Assembly (NCBI RefSeq): GCF_000006405.1
Contig: NW_003207896.1
Coordinates: forward strand, 59,063-86,531
Length of the DNA stretch: 27,469 nt
From: Perkinsus marinus ATCC 50983
Lineage: Eukaryota > Perkinsozoa > Perkinsida > Perkinsidae
Direction of reading: 5' to 3'
This document shows, piece by piece, positions 19,846-27,469 of the stretch (the first letter of the stretch is position 1; each line of letters begins with the position of its first letter). The notes below the pieces were generated by a model, which ran no database searches, was not told the origin of the DNA, and saw only the letters and a program-made list of their open reading frames with translations. Position numbers and translations under genes: made by a program.

Positions 19846-19987
19846 TGCTAAAAATGTTCACCTTCAAATAGGGTCATCACTGCAAAAATGGAGAACCCTT
19901 CTTGTCACGTTGAATAACACAAAATTCTAATTTCGACTGAATTGGAAAATACTAAACAAAGATTAGAAGACTTCTGTCGCTATCAGT

Positions 19988-20162
19988 GTTGGAGTAGGAA
20001 TATCTGTTTGCTTTCATCAGCTGAGCTCAGGAATTCCCAAAGCTAATTCGGGTAGAAATGTACAAACACCAACAAGTAATTCTCACACAACTAGTGTGTA
20101 ATTCCTAGTAGTAAATCAAAAACAAGTAGTAATTCCTCAAACACATGTAGCTGACCATGTTC
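19988..20162 (+). repeat. Family A repeat, well-preserved intergenic copy
   Basis: It starts GTGTTGGAGTAGGAATATCT, continues TTGCTTTCATCAGCTGAGCTCAGGAATTCCC (positions 20010-20040), and ends ACACATGTAGCTGACCATGT. It is useful as a near-consensus of the 5' end. No host intron is recognised here. Confidence 0.88.
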
Positions 20163-20507
20163 GGCTTTTCTACACTCTGCACTAGCCGTTGACGAGTGAA
20201 TTATCACTCATCACATGATAGGAACCTCGCGCTACGAGCTCCAGGGCCGTTACAGTTCAATTGGAGCCCCCATACGCTGCACCAATGCTGGGTGCATATC
20301 ATTGCTATGTTAAGGTTGAATCTATGATCTCCCTCAAAAGTCTATTCTGAATTTGTTATACTTCAGTTGTTGCATTTCTGCTGATCACAAAAGAGACTTC
20401 ATTCGTCTGCTTCTGACAGTCAACAACTTAACACCAAGTATGACGTGTATGCACTCCGCGATATCGCGTAGAGGCGCAGCGGCCTCACACGTATACTCGA
20501 GTATATG

Positions 20508-20535
20508 CACATGGTCAACTACATATGTGGAACAT
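20508..20535 (-). repeat. Family A tail fragment
   Basis: TGCACATGGTCAACTACATA on the plus strand is the mirrored hairpin tail. The rest of the element is missing. Confidence 0.6.
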
Positions 20536-20647
20536 CAACTCAACACGAAAGATATCCGTATTATGTGGGAGGAGGGTAGCTTAGGATAGACTAACAGAAG
20601 AATCACAGCTTAGCTCAGTAGTGGGACGGCTGAATAATGGGACAGCC

Positions 20648-20800
20648 AATTGTGTTGAATACCGCATATGTTGCTGAAAATATGGAAATTCTCGGAGGAA
20701 ATTTCGGCAAATTATCGTTTACACTTCTACCCAAAACGGTGTGGATTTTCATAACAAAGGTGAAAAACCTTACGAGCTCAGTTCAGGAAGTATAGATTCT
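20648..20800 (-). repeat. Family A repeat, intergenic, minus orientation
   Basis: On the plus strand it runs from CATATGTTGCTGAAAATATG through GGAGGAAATTTCGG and ACACTTCTACCC to GAGCTCAGTTCAGG, the mirror of the sense copies. Confidence 0.7.
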
Positions 20801-20865
20801 CACACTCCTTCGGTGCCACATGTGTTGCCTTATATACTCACAAAGGAAGCTACTGTTGCAGCATA

Positions 20866-20998
20866 TGTGAACTTCTCTCAGCTGAACTCAGTAGTTTCCT
20901 CACTATGCTATGAAAATTTACACATGAATTCACGCAAAAATTCCTCGGTATTTCGATATGGTAATCACCAAAACATGTAGTTGACCATGTGCATATCC
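20866..20998 (+). repeat. Family A repeat, intergenic, plus orientation
   Basis: It runs from ATATGTGAACTTCTCTCAGC and TGAACTCAG to AAACATGTAGTTGACCATGT, then GCATAT and a run of ten C. It lies only about 65 bp from the minus copy at 20648-20800, forming a head-to-head pair. Confidence 0.75.
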
Positions 20999-20999
20999 C

Positions 21000-22200
21000 C
21001 CCCCCACACTGCTGTTTGTGCCGGCTAGCCCTATTCCATCTACCCTAATTCCACAGTTGATTTCACTAACGCAAAGCAGATAGCAATCTACAACACTGGA
21101 GACCGTTATCAACAACAACAACAGAAATGAAACCACGGTCGTACAAAATCCTCAAACTCGGACGATTCCACTATAGGTAAATCACTGAAGCTGAGAATAG
21201 CTTTCGGGTGAACTCCCAATAACTCCAGCTCCTTTCGGTTTGCGTACATGCTCTTCGAAAGTGCTCACATACGCATTAGCTTCGCCCTCAATTCTCACCT
21301 AGAAAATTAAAGATATCATTTCCGACGTCAATTCACAGATTCGCATACTTGAGATATTCCTCTAAATTCAAGAATATTTGAAATAGTTATTACGGAGCTC
21401 ATATGTGCGTGCGTGCATGTCACTATTTCTGATTCAAAAAGTAAGGCGACTTCGACGACGACGAACGAAATTATTGCTCATTCTAAGAATATTGACATTC
21501 GACGATTTGGAGTTAGCACACCAGACAAAGAATTCGGCATTTCTACGAAAAAAACCTCTCTCTAGCTCAGTAGGTTAAGACTCCAACCCATCATCCATAA
21601 CACCCAGGATCGAATCCCACACCCTATAAATCACATTCCTGCGTGTAGTATTATAATTCCACCGAGCTACATCGCATCGAAGACTTAGTCGCCATACCCA
21701 AGCCCGCTCACCGGTGCAGTGCGGACTTCGTTTGCATATTTTGTTTCGGGAGTGTCATCACGCGGGAGCAGCGGCTCAGTTGCATGCCTATGAATGCCAC
21801 AAATCGATCATTTCAAAAATTATAATTTTCATAGTAGTATTCTCATCCGTGTTGGAATTTCAGCTGAGTTCAGGAGTTCCCAAAGCTACTAAAGAACGTT
21901 GACAAGCAATAAAAATTAAATTGATATTAGAATGCCACAGAGCACAGTGCCATTGAGTTTCACCTTAGTGATATGCAAAAACACACTAGTGAGAAAATAT
22001 ATTTCACGACTACTGCATATCACCGCGAATATCACGTGAAACAGGATAAACTCCAACAAACGAACTTCCTCAGATATCTTCAGATTTTTAATATTGTCAC
22101 CAATGCACCTAGTCAACGACGCTGATGCCCATAGCTTTATAATTTTATAATACTCAAACTCATAAGCGTATCAGGGCGAGCGAGAACGCACACTCCCCCC
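21000..22200. other. Gene-poor stretch with repeat fragments
   Basis: It contains a family A fragment near 21858-21895 (TTCAGCTGAGTTCAGGAGTT) and a family B copy at 21953-22058. A minus frame beginning at 21136 reads like a signal peptide (MVSFLLLLLITVSSVVDCYL) and could be a first exon ending at a GTAGAT donor near 21043, but no partner exon was found. A tRNA-like A box and B box near 21568 and 21608 do not fold. Confidence 0.4.
21953..22058 (+). repeat. Family B element, shortened
   Basis: It starts TTGAGTTTCACCTTAGTGAT, includes CACGACTACTGCATATCACC, and ends GATAAACTCCAAC. It lacks part of the right arm. Confidence 0.8.
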
Positions 22201-24867
22201 TTACTCCTCCGTAGATAGTTCTACTCCTTTCTGAGTTATTGCACTTTCTGGTGTTTTCACTTTCGGAATAACAACAGCACTTGCCTTAACCACGGGAGTA
22301 GCCTCTAGTGTTGTCAAGGTAGAAGGTATCGAGAGCTTCGCCACCATATTTGGTATAGACTGTGTTAGCGCTTCGACACAACCTTCGTTTTGCGTTACTG
22401 TCGATGCGAAATATCGAGACAACTGAAATTAGTAGAAAATTCAATCAAACTTTGAGTGAAAATCTTTGTGAATTCACTTGGCCTGCGAAATGCTCGAGAA
22501 AATGCATATATATAATAATACTGCATTTTGATACTAATAGTAATATATACAACATAATATCAAAGTTTCACAACCCATTTTTCGTGAAGTGGCGTAATTT
22601 TCCACGTGAAAAAACGCGATACGAAGTAAATTAAAAACACCGTGAAATACACGACGGGTTCACGCGTTATTCACTGCTCACATGCGTTTTTTGCAAGTGA
22701 AATAAAAAAAACCAATGAACGCTGTATTATTTCCTACCGCTTCAACGATCTCCCCAACATCATTCTGCCTGTTGCCAAGAATATTTGTGATATCCTTTTT
22801 AACACTTCTATCAAGACGGTCACAGTTCTCCTGAGCTTCTCTAAACTTTACCAAATTCTGATCAAAAATCAATTCTATTTCGGGGGAAAAATCTGTACAT
22901 GGCGGTCAACTACATATATTGGTGAAAATTCTGGGAGGAAATTTTGGAGGAAATTCTTATTTGTCTTTATACATTTTCACTCCAAGTCGTGCGTAAATTT
23001 CGGAGTGGGAAAATATTCACATGGTCATCAACTACATGTGTTGGTGATAATATGAAAATTCTGCGAAAATTCTGCGAAAATTCCGAAAAATTCTTGTTGA
23101 TTTCTGTACACTTCTACCCCAACTCTTATAATTCTTGAGAAAACTCTTCCCCTCAGGTGAGTAAAGCAAACATATATTCCTCCAACACTGCATACTTACT
23201 CTATCTAGATTCTCCTTAGCCACCTCGGATTTGTTTCCATTTTCCACTTTTTCTTGATATTTTTTCTGCAGACCTGTGGTTTTCACTTCATAATGTGTCA
23301 ATAGCGCGTGTGCTCGATCGCGGTCAGTCAGATCGGCCTGAAAACACACTTGTGAAAATAAATGAAGGTTCACCGGTGATATGAAAAACATTAGTGAAAA
23401 AAGTATTTTACGACTACTGCATATCACCGCGAATATCGCGCCTTTTTCACAGAGTATTACACCACTTCACGTAGAACGGGTAAAACTCCATTATGTGTAT
23501 CAATTATTCATTGTGCGGTAAAATATATACATGGTCATCAACTACATGTGTTGGTGATGAAAATATGAGAATTTCTGGGAGGAAATTTAGGAGTTTCTTA
23601 TTAGTTTCTGTACACTTCTACTTTTCTAAATTTTTATGTTTACTCTCTGAGCTGAGGTGAGGAGAGCAAACATATATTCCTACTCCAACACTTGAGCTTA
23701 TTACTCTCAATGTTTTGATTCTGCTATCAAGTCGATCGATCTTAGTCTTCGCTTTTTCGATCGCACCAAGAGAATTTTCACCGCTGTGATTATACTGCGA
23801 CATTTGTTGTGAGAACAACGCGAATGCCGGGGAAATTCCCTGAAAAAAATTGTCAAAAATTTTCACAAATTTTAGTGAAAAAACCAAACCTGTGCTGCAG
23901 TTGTGGATTCAGTAGCAGTAGAACTCTTCGGATCAGCCGCCTCTCGAACGAATCGTGCGATGTTGATGTATTTAGCATTCATTCTGTGTTGATCTGTGAT
24001 TAAATGATCAACCTCTGAAGAAAGTTGCTGAGAAAAAAAATGTAAAATTTGGGCGAAAATTGCGGAAAAATTTACCAACAGTTTCGAGTTGTAGTCTATC
24101 AAATCTTTCCGGTCTGTTGTCAAGGGATCTTCGCTGAACTCCTTCACGCCGAACATCTGAAGTAAAACATACACAGTTGAGTTTCACCTCCCTAGTGATA
24201 TGAAAAGCACTGGAGAAAAATATATTTCACGACTACTGCATATCGGGGTTTTCACAGAGTATTACGCCACTTCACGTAAAACGGGTTGTGAAACTCCAAT
24301 ATAAGTCTACGTTTTAACCACTCTAGTGATATGAAAAACACTAACATTTCTCTTTCCGAAAAACGCATGTGAGCAGTGAATAACGCGTAAAACACGTGGT
24401 ATGTATTTCCCGTGATATAGGGTGATTCGCCAAGTGTTTTCAATTCACTCCATATCGCGTTTTTCACATGGAGTATTACGCCAATCCAGTACGATACACA
24501 GAAATATCATAGCACATGTTGTAATTTACAATGGAGTTTCACCCGTTTTACTGTGATAAAGAAAACACCGCGGATATTCGCGATACGACGTGAAATATGT
24601 TTTTCACTAGTGTTTTCCATAACAATGGAGTTTCACCTGCTTTACGTGAAGTGGCGTAAAACTCGGTAAAATTCGCGGCTATATGCAGTGGTCGTAAAAT
24701 ATGTTTTTCACTAGTGTTTATCATAACACTAGGGTGAAACTCTAATGGAACGTTATTAATAATTTTTATTAGATTTCATCAGTGAGGAATTCACAACTAA
24801 TCGAAGCCGCTGTAGTTACCTTTTCCTTGAGGTTTCTGAAGGTCTTGTTGTCGAACCAGGAAGTCAT
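22201..24867 (-). CDS. BAR-domain protein
   Basis: Seven exons on the minus strand, all joined in phase 0: 24867-24820, 24156-24076, 24027-23890, 23839-23705, 23337-23200, 22857-22738 and 22422-22201 (293 aa, TAA at 22203-22201). It begins MTSWFDNKTFRNLKEK. The middle is a long charged coiled coil in the BAR pattern: IDRLDSRIKTLR followed by ADLTDRDRAHALLTHYEVK, as in amphiphysin-like BAR domains. After it come FREAQENCDRLDRSVKKDI, ILGNRQNDVGEIVEA and a last helix (LSRYFASTVTQ). The C-terminal 50 residues are low in charge and rich in Thr, Val and Pro. BAR dimers bind and bend membranes, so a role in endocytosis or membrane shaping is inferred. Introns 2 and 3 are 48 and 50 bp. The other four (663, 367, 342, 315 bp) are swollen by family A and B repeats. 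Confidence 0.88.
22564..22690. repeat. Family B-related element (B' type) in BAR intron 6
   Basis: It contains CAAAGTTTCACAACCC, GTGAAGTGGCGTAAT and CACGTGAAAAA. Positions 22662-22689 are an exact reverse-complement match to 24361-24388. It is more diverged from the other B copies. Confidence 0.65.
22893..23192 (-). repeat. Two family A repeats in tandem in BAR intron 5
   Basis: Two mirrored hairpin tails (ACATGGCGGTCAACTACATA at 22899; ACATGGTCATCAACTACATG near 23019) each start a copy on the plus strand. Only the right copy reaches the far end (GCAAACATATATTCCTCCAACACTG), so the left copy is truncated. In BAR gene terms both are in the sense orientation, and the element begins about 11 bases after the donor. 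CTGCGAAAATT is repeated within the right copy. Confidence 0.85.
23365..23495 (+). repeat. Family B element in BAR intron 4
   Basis: It starts AGGTTCACCGGTGATATG, has ACGACTACTGCATATCACCG, and ends ACGGGTAAAACTCCATTA. It shares the 367-bp intron with a family A copy. Confidence 0.85.
23529..23692 (-). repeat. Family A repeat in BAR intron 4
   Basis: The plus strand runs ACATGGTCATCAACTACATG, TGTTGGTGATG ... GAGCTGAGGTGAGGAGAGCA ... CCTACTCCAACACTTGAG. It is nearly full length, in the sense orientation of the BAR gene, and starts about 13 bases after the donor GTAATA. Confidence 0.88.
24178..24303 (+). repeat. Family B element 1 in BAR intron 1
   Basis: It has clear inverted ends, TTGAGTTTCACCTCC and GGTTGTGAAACTCCAAT. 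The centre CACGACTACTGCATATC is present. Confidence 0.88.
24304..24510. repeat. Family B/B' composite in BAR intron 1
   Basis: It begins with a B-like CTAGTGATATGAAAAACACTA, then carries the B' block at 24361-24388 and CATGGAGTATTACGCC. It is probably one element interrupted by another. Confidence 0.55.
24531..24623 (-). repeat. Family B element 2 in BAR intron 1, partial
   Basis: It starts ACAATGGAGTTTCACCCG and reaches GTTTTTCACTAGTGTTTTCC, but the outer right arm is replaced by the next copy. Confidence 0.7.
24624..24748 (-). repeat. Family B element 3 in BAR intron 1
   Basis: It is bounded by ATGGAGTTTCACCTG and CTAGGGTGAAACTC. It is close to full length and directly abuts the previous partial copy. 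Confidence 0.85.
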
Positions 24868-24923
24868 TATGAGTATATAAACGCGAGAGTAATATAACAA
24901 TACTAAAAACAAATACTATTCAT

Positions 24924-25036
24924 CAGAGTTTCACGACCCTAGTGATATGAAAAAAACACTAGTGAAAAGCAATACTGCACGGCGTAAATGTCGCGTTTTT
25001 CACCGAGTTTTACGCCACTTCGCGTAAAACTCCAAT
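24924..25036 (+). repeat. Family B element upstream of BAR gene
   Basis: It is bounded by AGAGTTTCACGACCC and GCGTAAAACTCCAATAA. It lies about 60 bp upstream of the BAR start codon, in the 5' flank or an untranslated-region intron. Confidence 0.8.
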
Positions 25037-26270
25037 AAACTGAGAACTCTCGTGAATGGCCACTTGCTGTACAGAACATGCACAACGAAAAGGAAAGATT
25101 TACCCATTCCACCGACAGAAACGATGATGCTCTGCTCGACTACCTATTCATAGTTTCTATGGGCGGGGATCTACAACAAAAACCAATAGCAATCACTCCT
25201 ATGTATGTTTGTTCGAGTAGAAGAATTATATAGGAAAACGCGAATAAGGCTAGCACTACGTTAATAACAATTTTATTACACTGAAATATTATGTGCGCCG
25301 TGTTCAATAGACCTTCAAGAGCTCATCTAGGATTAGATATCACATGTAAACGCGGTCTTGGAACTCAGAAAAAGTCTACTGAACCTCACCCCAGTGCATT
25401 CCTACAAAAGTAATATAATTTCCTGGCGAGTGACGAAATCTCTGTGTGGAATCGTAGCGTGGCTAAACTCTTAATAGACCGATATTGAATTTGAGAAGCG
25501 TTTGTTGTTTCCCATTCCCAAAGGAGTCATCATGTCAGATAACACAACCAGGTAAGTGGCGAATCTTAATCATCGTCAATCCTACACATTTGGGCAAGCA
25601 GATTTATGCATAATAGTTTCATCAACAGTAAACTAAGTGAGAGTACTGTGGCGAGCGCCATTGATGCTCGCGATACACATATCCCAGTGTCCCTGAGCTT
25701 CAAGGATTGATAAAACAAGTAGAACCAGCTTATGGGAAGCTTTACTTATAGAAATTATCAAGTGAAGGTGGTAGAATAGCTAGGCTAGACGTCAGCTACC
25801 ATTGTCATCAGAAATGTTTCCAGAAGCGCGTTCAAAGGAGCTTCTGAGCGATTCTGAGAGCGTTTCCAACAGTGTTAGGATGAGATAACTCAACAAGAGT
25901 TATTAACAAGTGGTTCATCACTTAGGATCAATACAGTAGTCATAAAGTATACGCTAGGCTAGCATGGGAGATAAGTATCACAAGAATCTAAAATTACAGG
26001 AGACGCTTGTGTACAACACTTCCTCACAAGCGGCATCCCACACAGCCTTGTATATTGAACAACGTGCGGTATGTTAAGTTTATTTATTGCGCGTTAGTCT
26101 TGATTGATATCTGAACTCTACTAGTACGTATATCGCTATGTTATTATTCACACTTCATCTCCTTTTCGAGTGTTATAAAGTTACAGGGTGAAACTAGTAA
26201 ACATGAACTCATTAAGGAAGACTTAACGTTCCTCTTCTGCGCCACAAACTAGGACTATGGGCCTGGTGCA
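25037..26270. other. Right-hand gene-poor stretch
   Basis: No gene is supported. A plausible tiny first exon (ATG at 25520, ending at a GTAAGTGG donor near 25552) joins in phase to an open stretch from about 25632, which then runs into repeat C. That may be a decayed relative of the gene end at 1-257. The minus strand near 25100 (TGGAATGGGTAAATC) has an isolated donor-like site that could belong to a BAR 5' leader. Confidence 0.35.
25683..25805 (+). repeat. Repeat C, copy 2 (decayed)
   Basis: It matches 172-300: CCTGAGCTTCA, ACAAGTAGAACCAGCTTATG, and GGTGGTAGAATAGCTAG followed by GACGTCAGCTACCATT. The open frame of copy 1 is interrupted here. Confidence 0.7.
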
Positions 26271-26278
26271 CAAGGATA

Positions 26279-26304
26279 CTTAATTTAAGGCGCCTTAAAT
26301 TAAG
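26279..26304. repeat. Perfect 26-bp palindrome
   Basis: The 26 bases are their own reverse complement, centred on GGCGCC with AT-rich arms. Part of it (AAGGCGCCTTAA) recurs at 26424-26436. Confidence 0.95.
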
Positions 26305-26500
26305 GAGTTACTCAAGGTATAGGGCCTGTTTCATAGGAGCAAATTGCACCTTAAACGTAAGTAACGCTTCAAGTATACCTTGAGTAATTAGGACATCCTA
26401 TTTCACTACTCAAGTAAGCACGTTAAGGCGCCTTAACTTTAGGAGTTACTCAAGGTATACTGAAGGCGTTGCTTAAGTTTAAGGAGCAATTTGCAATCCA
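26279..26500. repeat. Fold-back (long inverted repeat) element
   Basis: Arm 26337-26392 pairs with arm 26436-26495 almost throughout: GGAGCAAATTGC..CCTTAAAC..TAAG.AACGC against its mirror, and TATACCTTGAGTAA against TTACTCAAGGTATA. The loop between them is about 40 bases. A partial direct copy of the right arm start (AAGGCGCCTTAA...GGAGTTACTCAAGGTAT) is also present at 26287-26320. It looks like a fold-back MITE, or two nested copies of one. Confidence 0.8.
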
Positions 26501-27340
26501 TCCAGAGAAAAGAGGTACGTTCCACCTAGTGATGACATTATGAATTATAAAGTATTATTATTTATATTTGCACCGAGTACACAGGTATTATACTGAGAGC
26601 ACTGCCGTTGAACTCAATATGTAGGGGAGAGGATTGAAGCGGGTGCGTGACCACGCGTCGACTGAGAATGAGACAAGCGAATGCTGAAATGATTACAGAC
26701 TGATACTCATGCACTAGGACTTGCATTAATCACTACACTAGTGAGAGAGATTTCTTCAGGGAGTTGGCAGTTATATCATAGTCTTAGAAATTCCAATAAG
26801 ATGCTCTTGTAGGAATAGTAACCTCCCAATAATAGAACTCAATACACGACAAGTGAGCAGAGATAGCCTTGTACGAGAGCGGGCGTACAATAGAGTAGAA
26901 CGTATCAGAATACGTTACGTTACAACTATGATTACGAACTACGTATGAGCTACTACTAGCTCTAGCTTTGCAGCACCTTAGCACGCAGGGACAATTGTAT
27001 TCGGACCGAAAATTGGGGTACAAGGAAACAACGTGGCACAATGGTCTAGCCACTGGCACAACACTCAGTAGAGTTGCGCCGCCCATCACAGTATGCAACA
27101 GAAAGAGTTCATTCAGCGGTTCTTACTAGCCTTTCAAGTAACATGCGAATTTGATACTATGTGAATCTGAAAAATTTGCGTTTTCAATTCTAGGGTTAAC
27201 GATAGTGAACAACTTGTCTCGAAATGTTACTCTTTCTTAGCAATGTTTACATTGTTTATGCGATATAGTCTCAGATCGATTTTTATTAATATCGCAAAAT
27301 AACACACATTTTCATATACCAAATTCACATAAACTGTTTA
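26501..27340. other. Gene-free stretch
   Basis: I see no supported gene, RNA gene or repeat. A minus frame of 104 codons at 26784-27098 has no recognisable domain. GTGGCACAATGGTCTAGCCA near 27032 resembles a tRNA A box, but no B box or cloverleaf follows. Confidence 0.4.
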
Positions 27341-27342
27341 CA

Positions 27343-27467
27343 ATGGAGTTTCACCCGTTTCACGCAAGGTGACGTAATACTTTGTGAAAAACGAGATATT
27401 TGCGGTGATATGAATATATTTTTCACTAGTTTTTTTCATATCACTAGGATAGTGAAACTCCAATAGA
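27343..27467 (-). repeat. Family B element at the right edge
   Basis: A full-length copy with inverted ends ATGGAGTTTCACCCG and ATAGTGAAACTCCAAT. It carries GCGGTGATATGAATATATTT and CACTAGTTTTTTTCATATCA in mirrored order. It lies outside any gene I recognise. Confidence 0.9.
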
Positions 27468-27469
27468 GT

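Larger units (their letters stand above)
19846..20640. other. Intergenic, upstream side of the protease gene
   Basis: It holds one full family A copy (19988-20162) and a tail fragment at 20508-20535. No gene is supported: the small frame at 20353-20589 shows no domain. Confidence 0.45.

Noticed and set aside
21043-21136. Minus-strand signal-peptide-like first exon
   Set aside because: The hydrophobic start and a possible donor are suggestive, but no downstream exon or family could be found.
21566-21620. tRNA candidate with TAGCTCAGTAGG and GGATCGAATCC words
   Set aside because: A-box and B-box-like strings are present, but neither the acceptor nor the T stem pairs, so no cloverleaf can be formed.
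20860-24760. Possible CRISPR-like array of repeated units
   Set aside because: Families A and B are long, diverged, occur in both orientations and at irregular spacing, and lie in introns of a eukaryotic gene.
27030-27100. tRNA candidate starting GTGGCACAATGG
   Set aside because: Only an A-box-like word is present; no B box or acceptor pairing follows.

Overview
The window looks like nuclear DNA of a protist. Genes are split by many short GT-AG introns (about 40-75 bp), sit on both strands without operons, and are embedded in families of short dispersed repeats. The gene content (a FASTK-like/RAP protein, a BAR-domain protein, a dynamin/EHD-like GTPase, a SENP8-like deneddylase) and the intron style would fit an alveolate, perhaps a perkinsid. 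That placement is a guess from gene style and not from a diagnostic marker. Exon models were built by hand from splice signals, intron phase, paralogue comparison and recognisable protein motifs.

Layout, left to right. 1-257 is the 3' end of an unidentified gene. 258-1704 is repeat-rich and holds a 409-bp (AGT)n microsatellite. 1705-7104 (+) is a gene of about 15 exons encoding helical FASTK-like repeats and a C-terminal RAP domain. 7105-9661 holds decayed coding-like and mobile-element debris. 9662-11346 (+) is a dynamin/EHD-like GTPase with two C-terminal membrane segments and two frame discontinuities. 12014-15450 (+) is a GNAT acetyltransferase with a signal peptide, whose last intron contains a 2.6-kb element flanked by an 11-bp direct repeat. 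15903-17162 (+) is a SAM methyltransferase resembling the pseudaminic-acid-associated family. 17979-18787 (+) is a second, paralogous GNAT gene with matching internal exon lengths. 19177-19845 (-) is an intronless SENP8/NEDP1-like protease. 22201-24867 (-) is a seven-exon BAR-domain gene. From 24868 to the right edge I see only repeats, including a large fold-back structure.

The most striking layer is the repeats. Family A is about 150-175 bp, with a GTGTTGGAG start, a TCAGCTGAGCTCAG block and an ACATG...CATGT hairpin tail. It occurs at least a dozen times, and most genic copies lie inside introns, usually in the sense orientation and usually in phase-0 introns. Family B is about 105-130 bp with GGAGTTTCACC terminal inverted repeats and fills the introns of the BAR gene. 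Almost every long intron holds an A or B copy, while introns lacking them are mostly 40-75 bp. The 2.6-kb insertion in the first GNAT gene appears to have duplicated the 3' splice site, so the whole element could be removed as intron. Together these suggest a genome in which short elements and the splicing machinery interact closely (introner-like behaviour).
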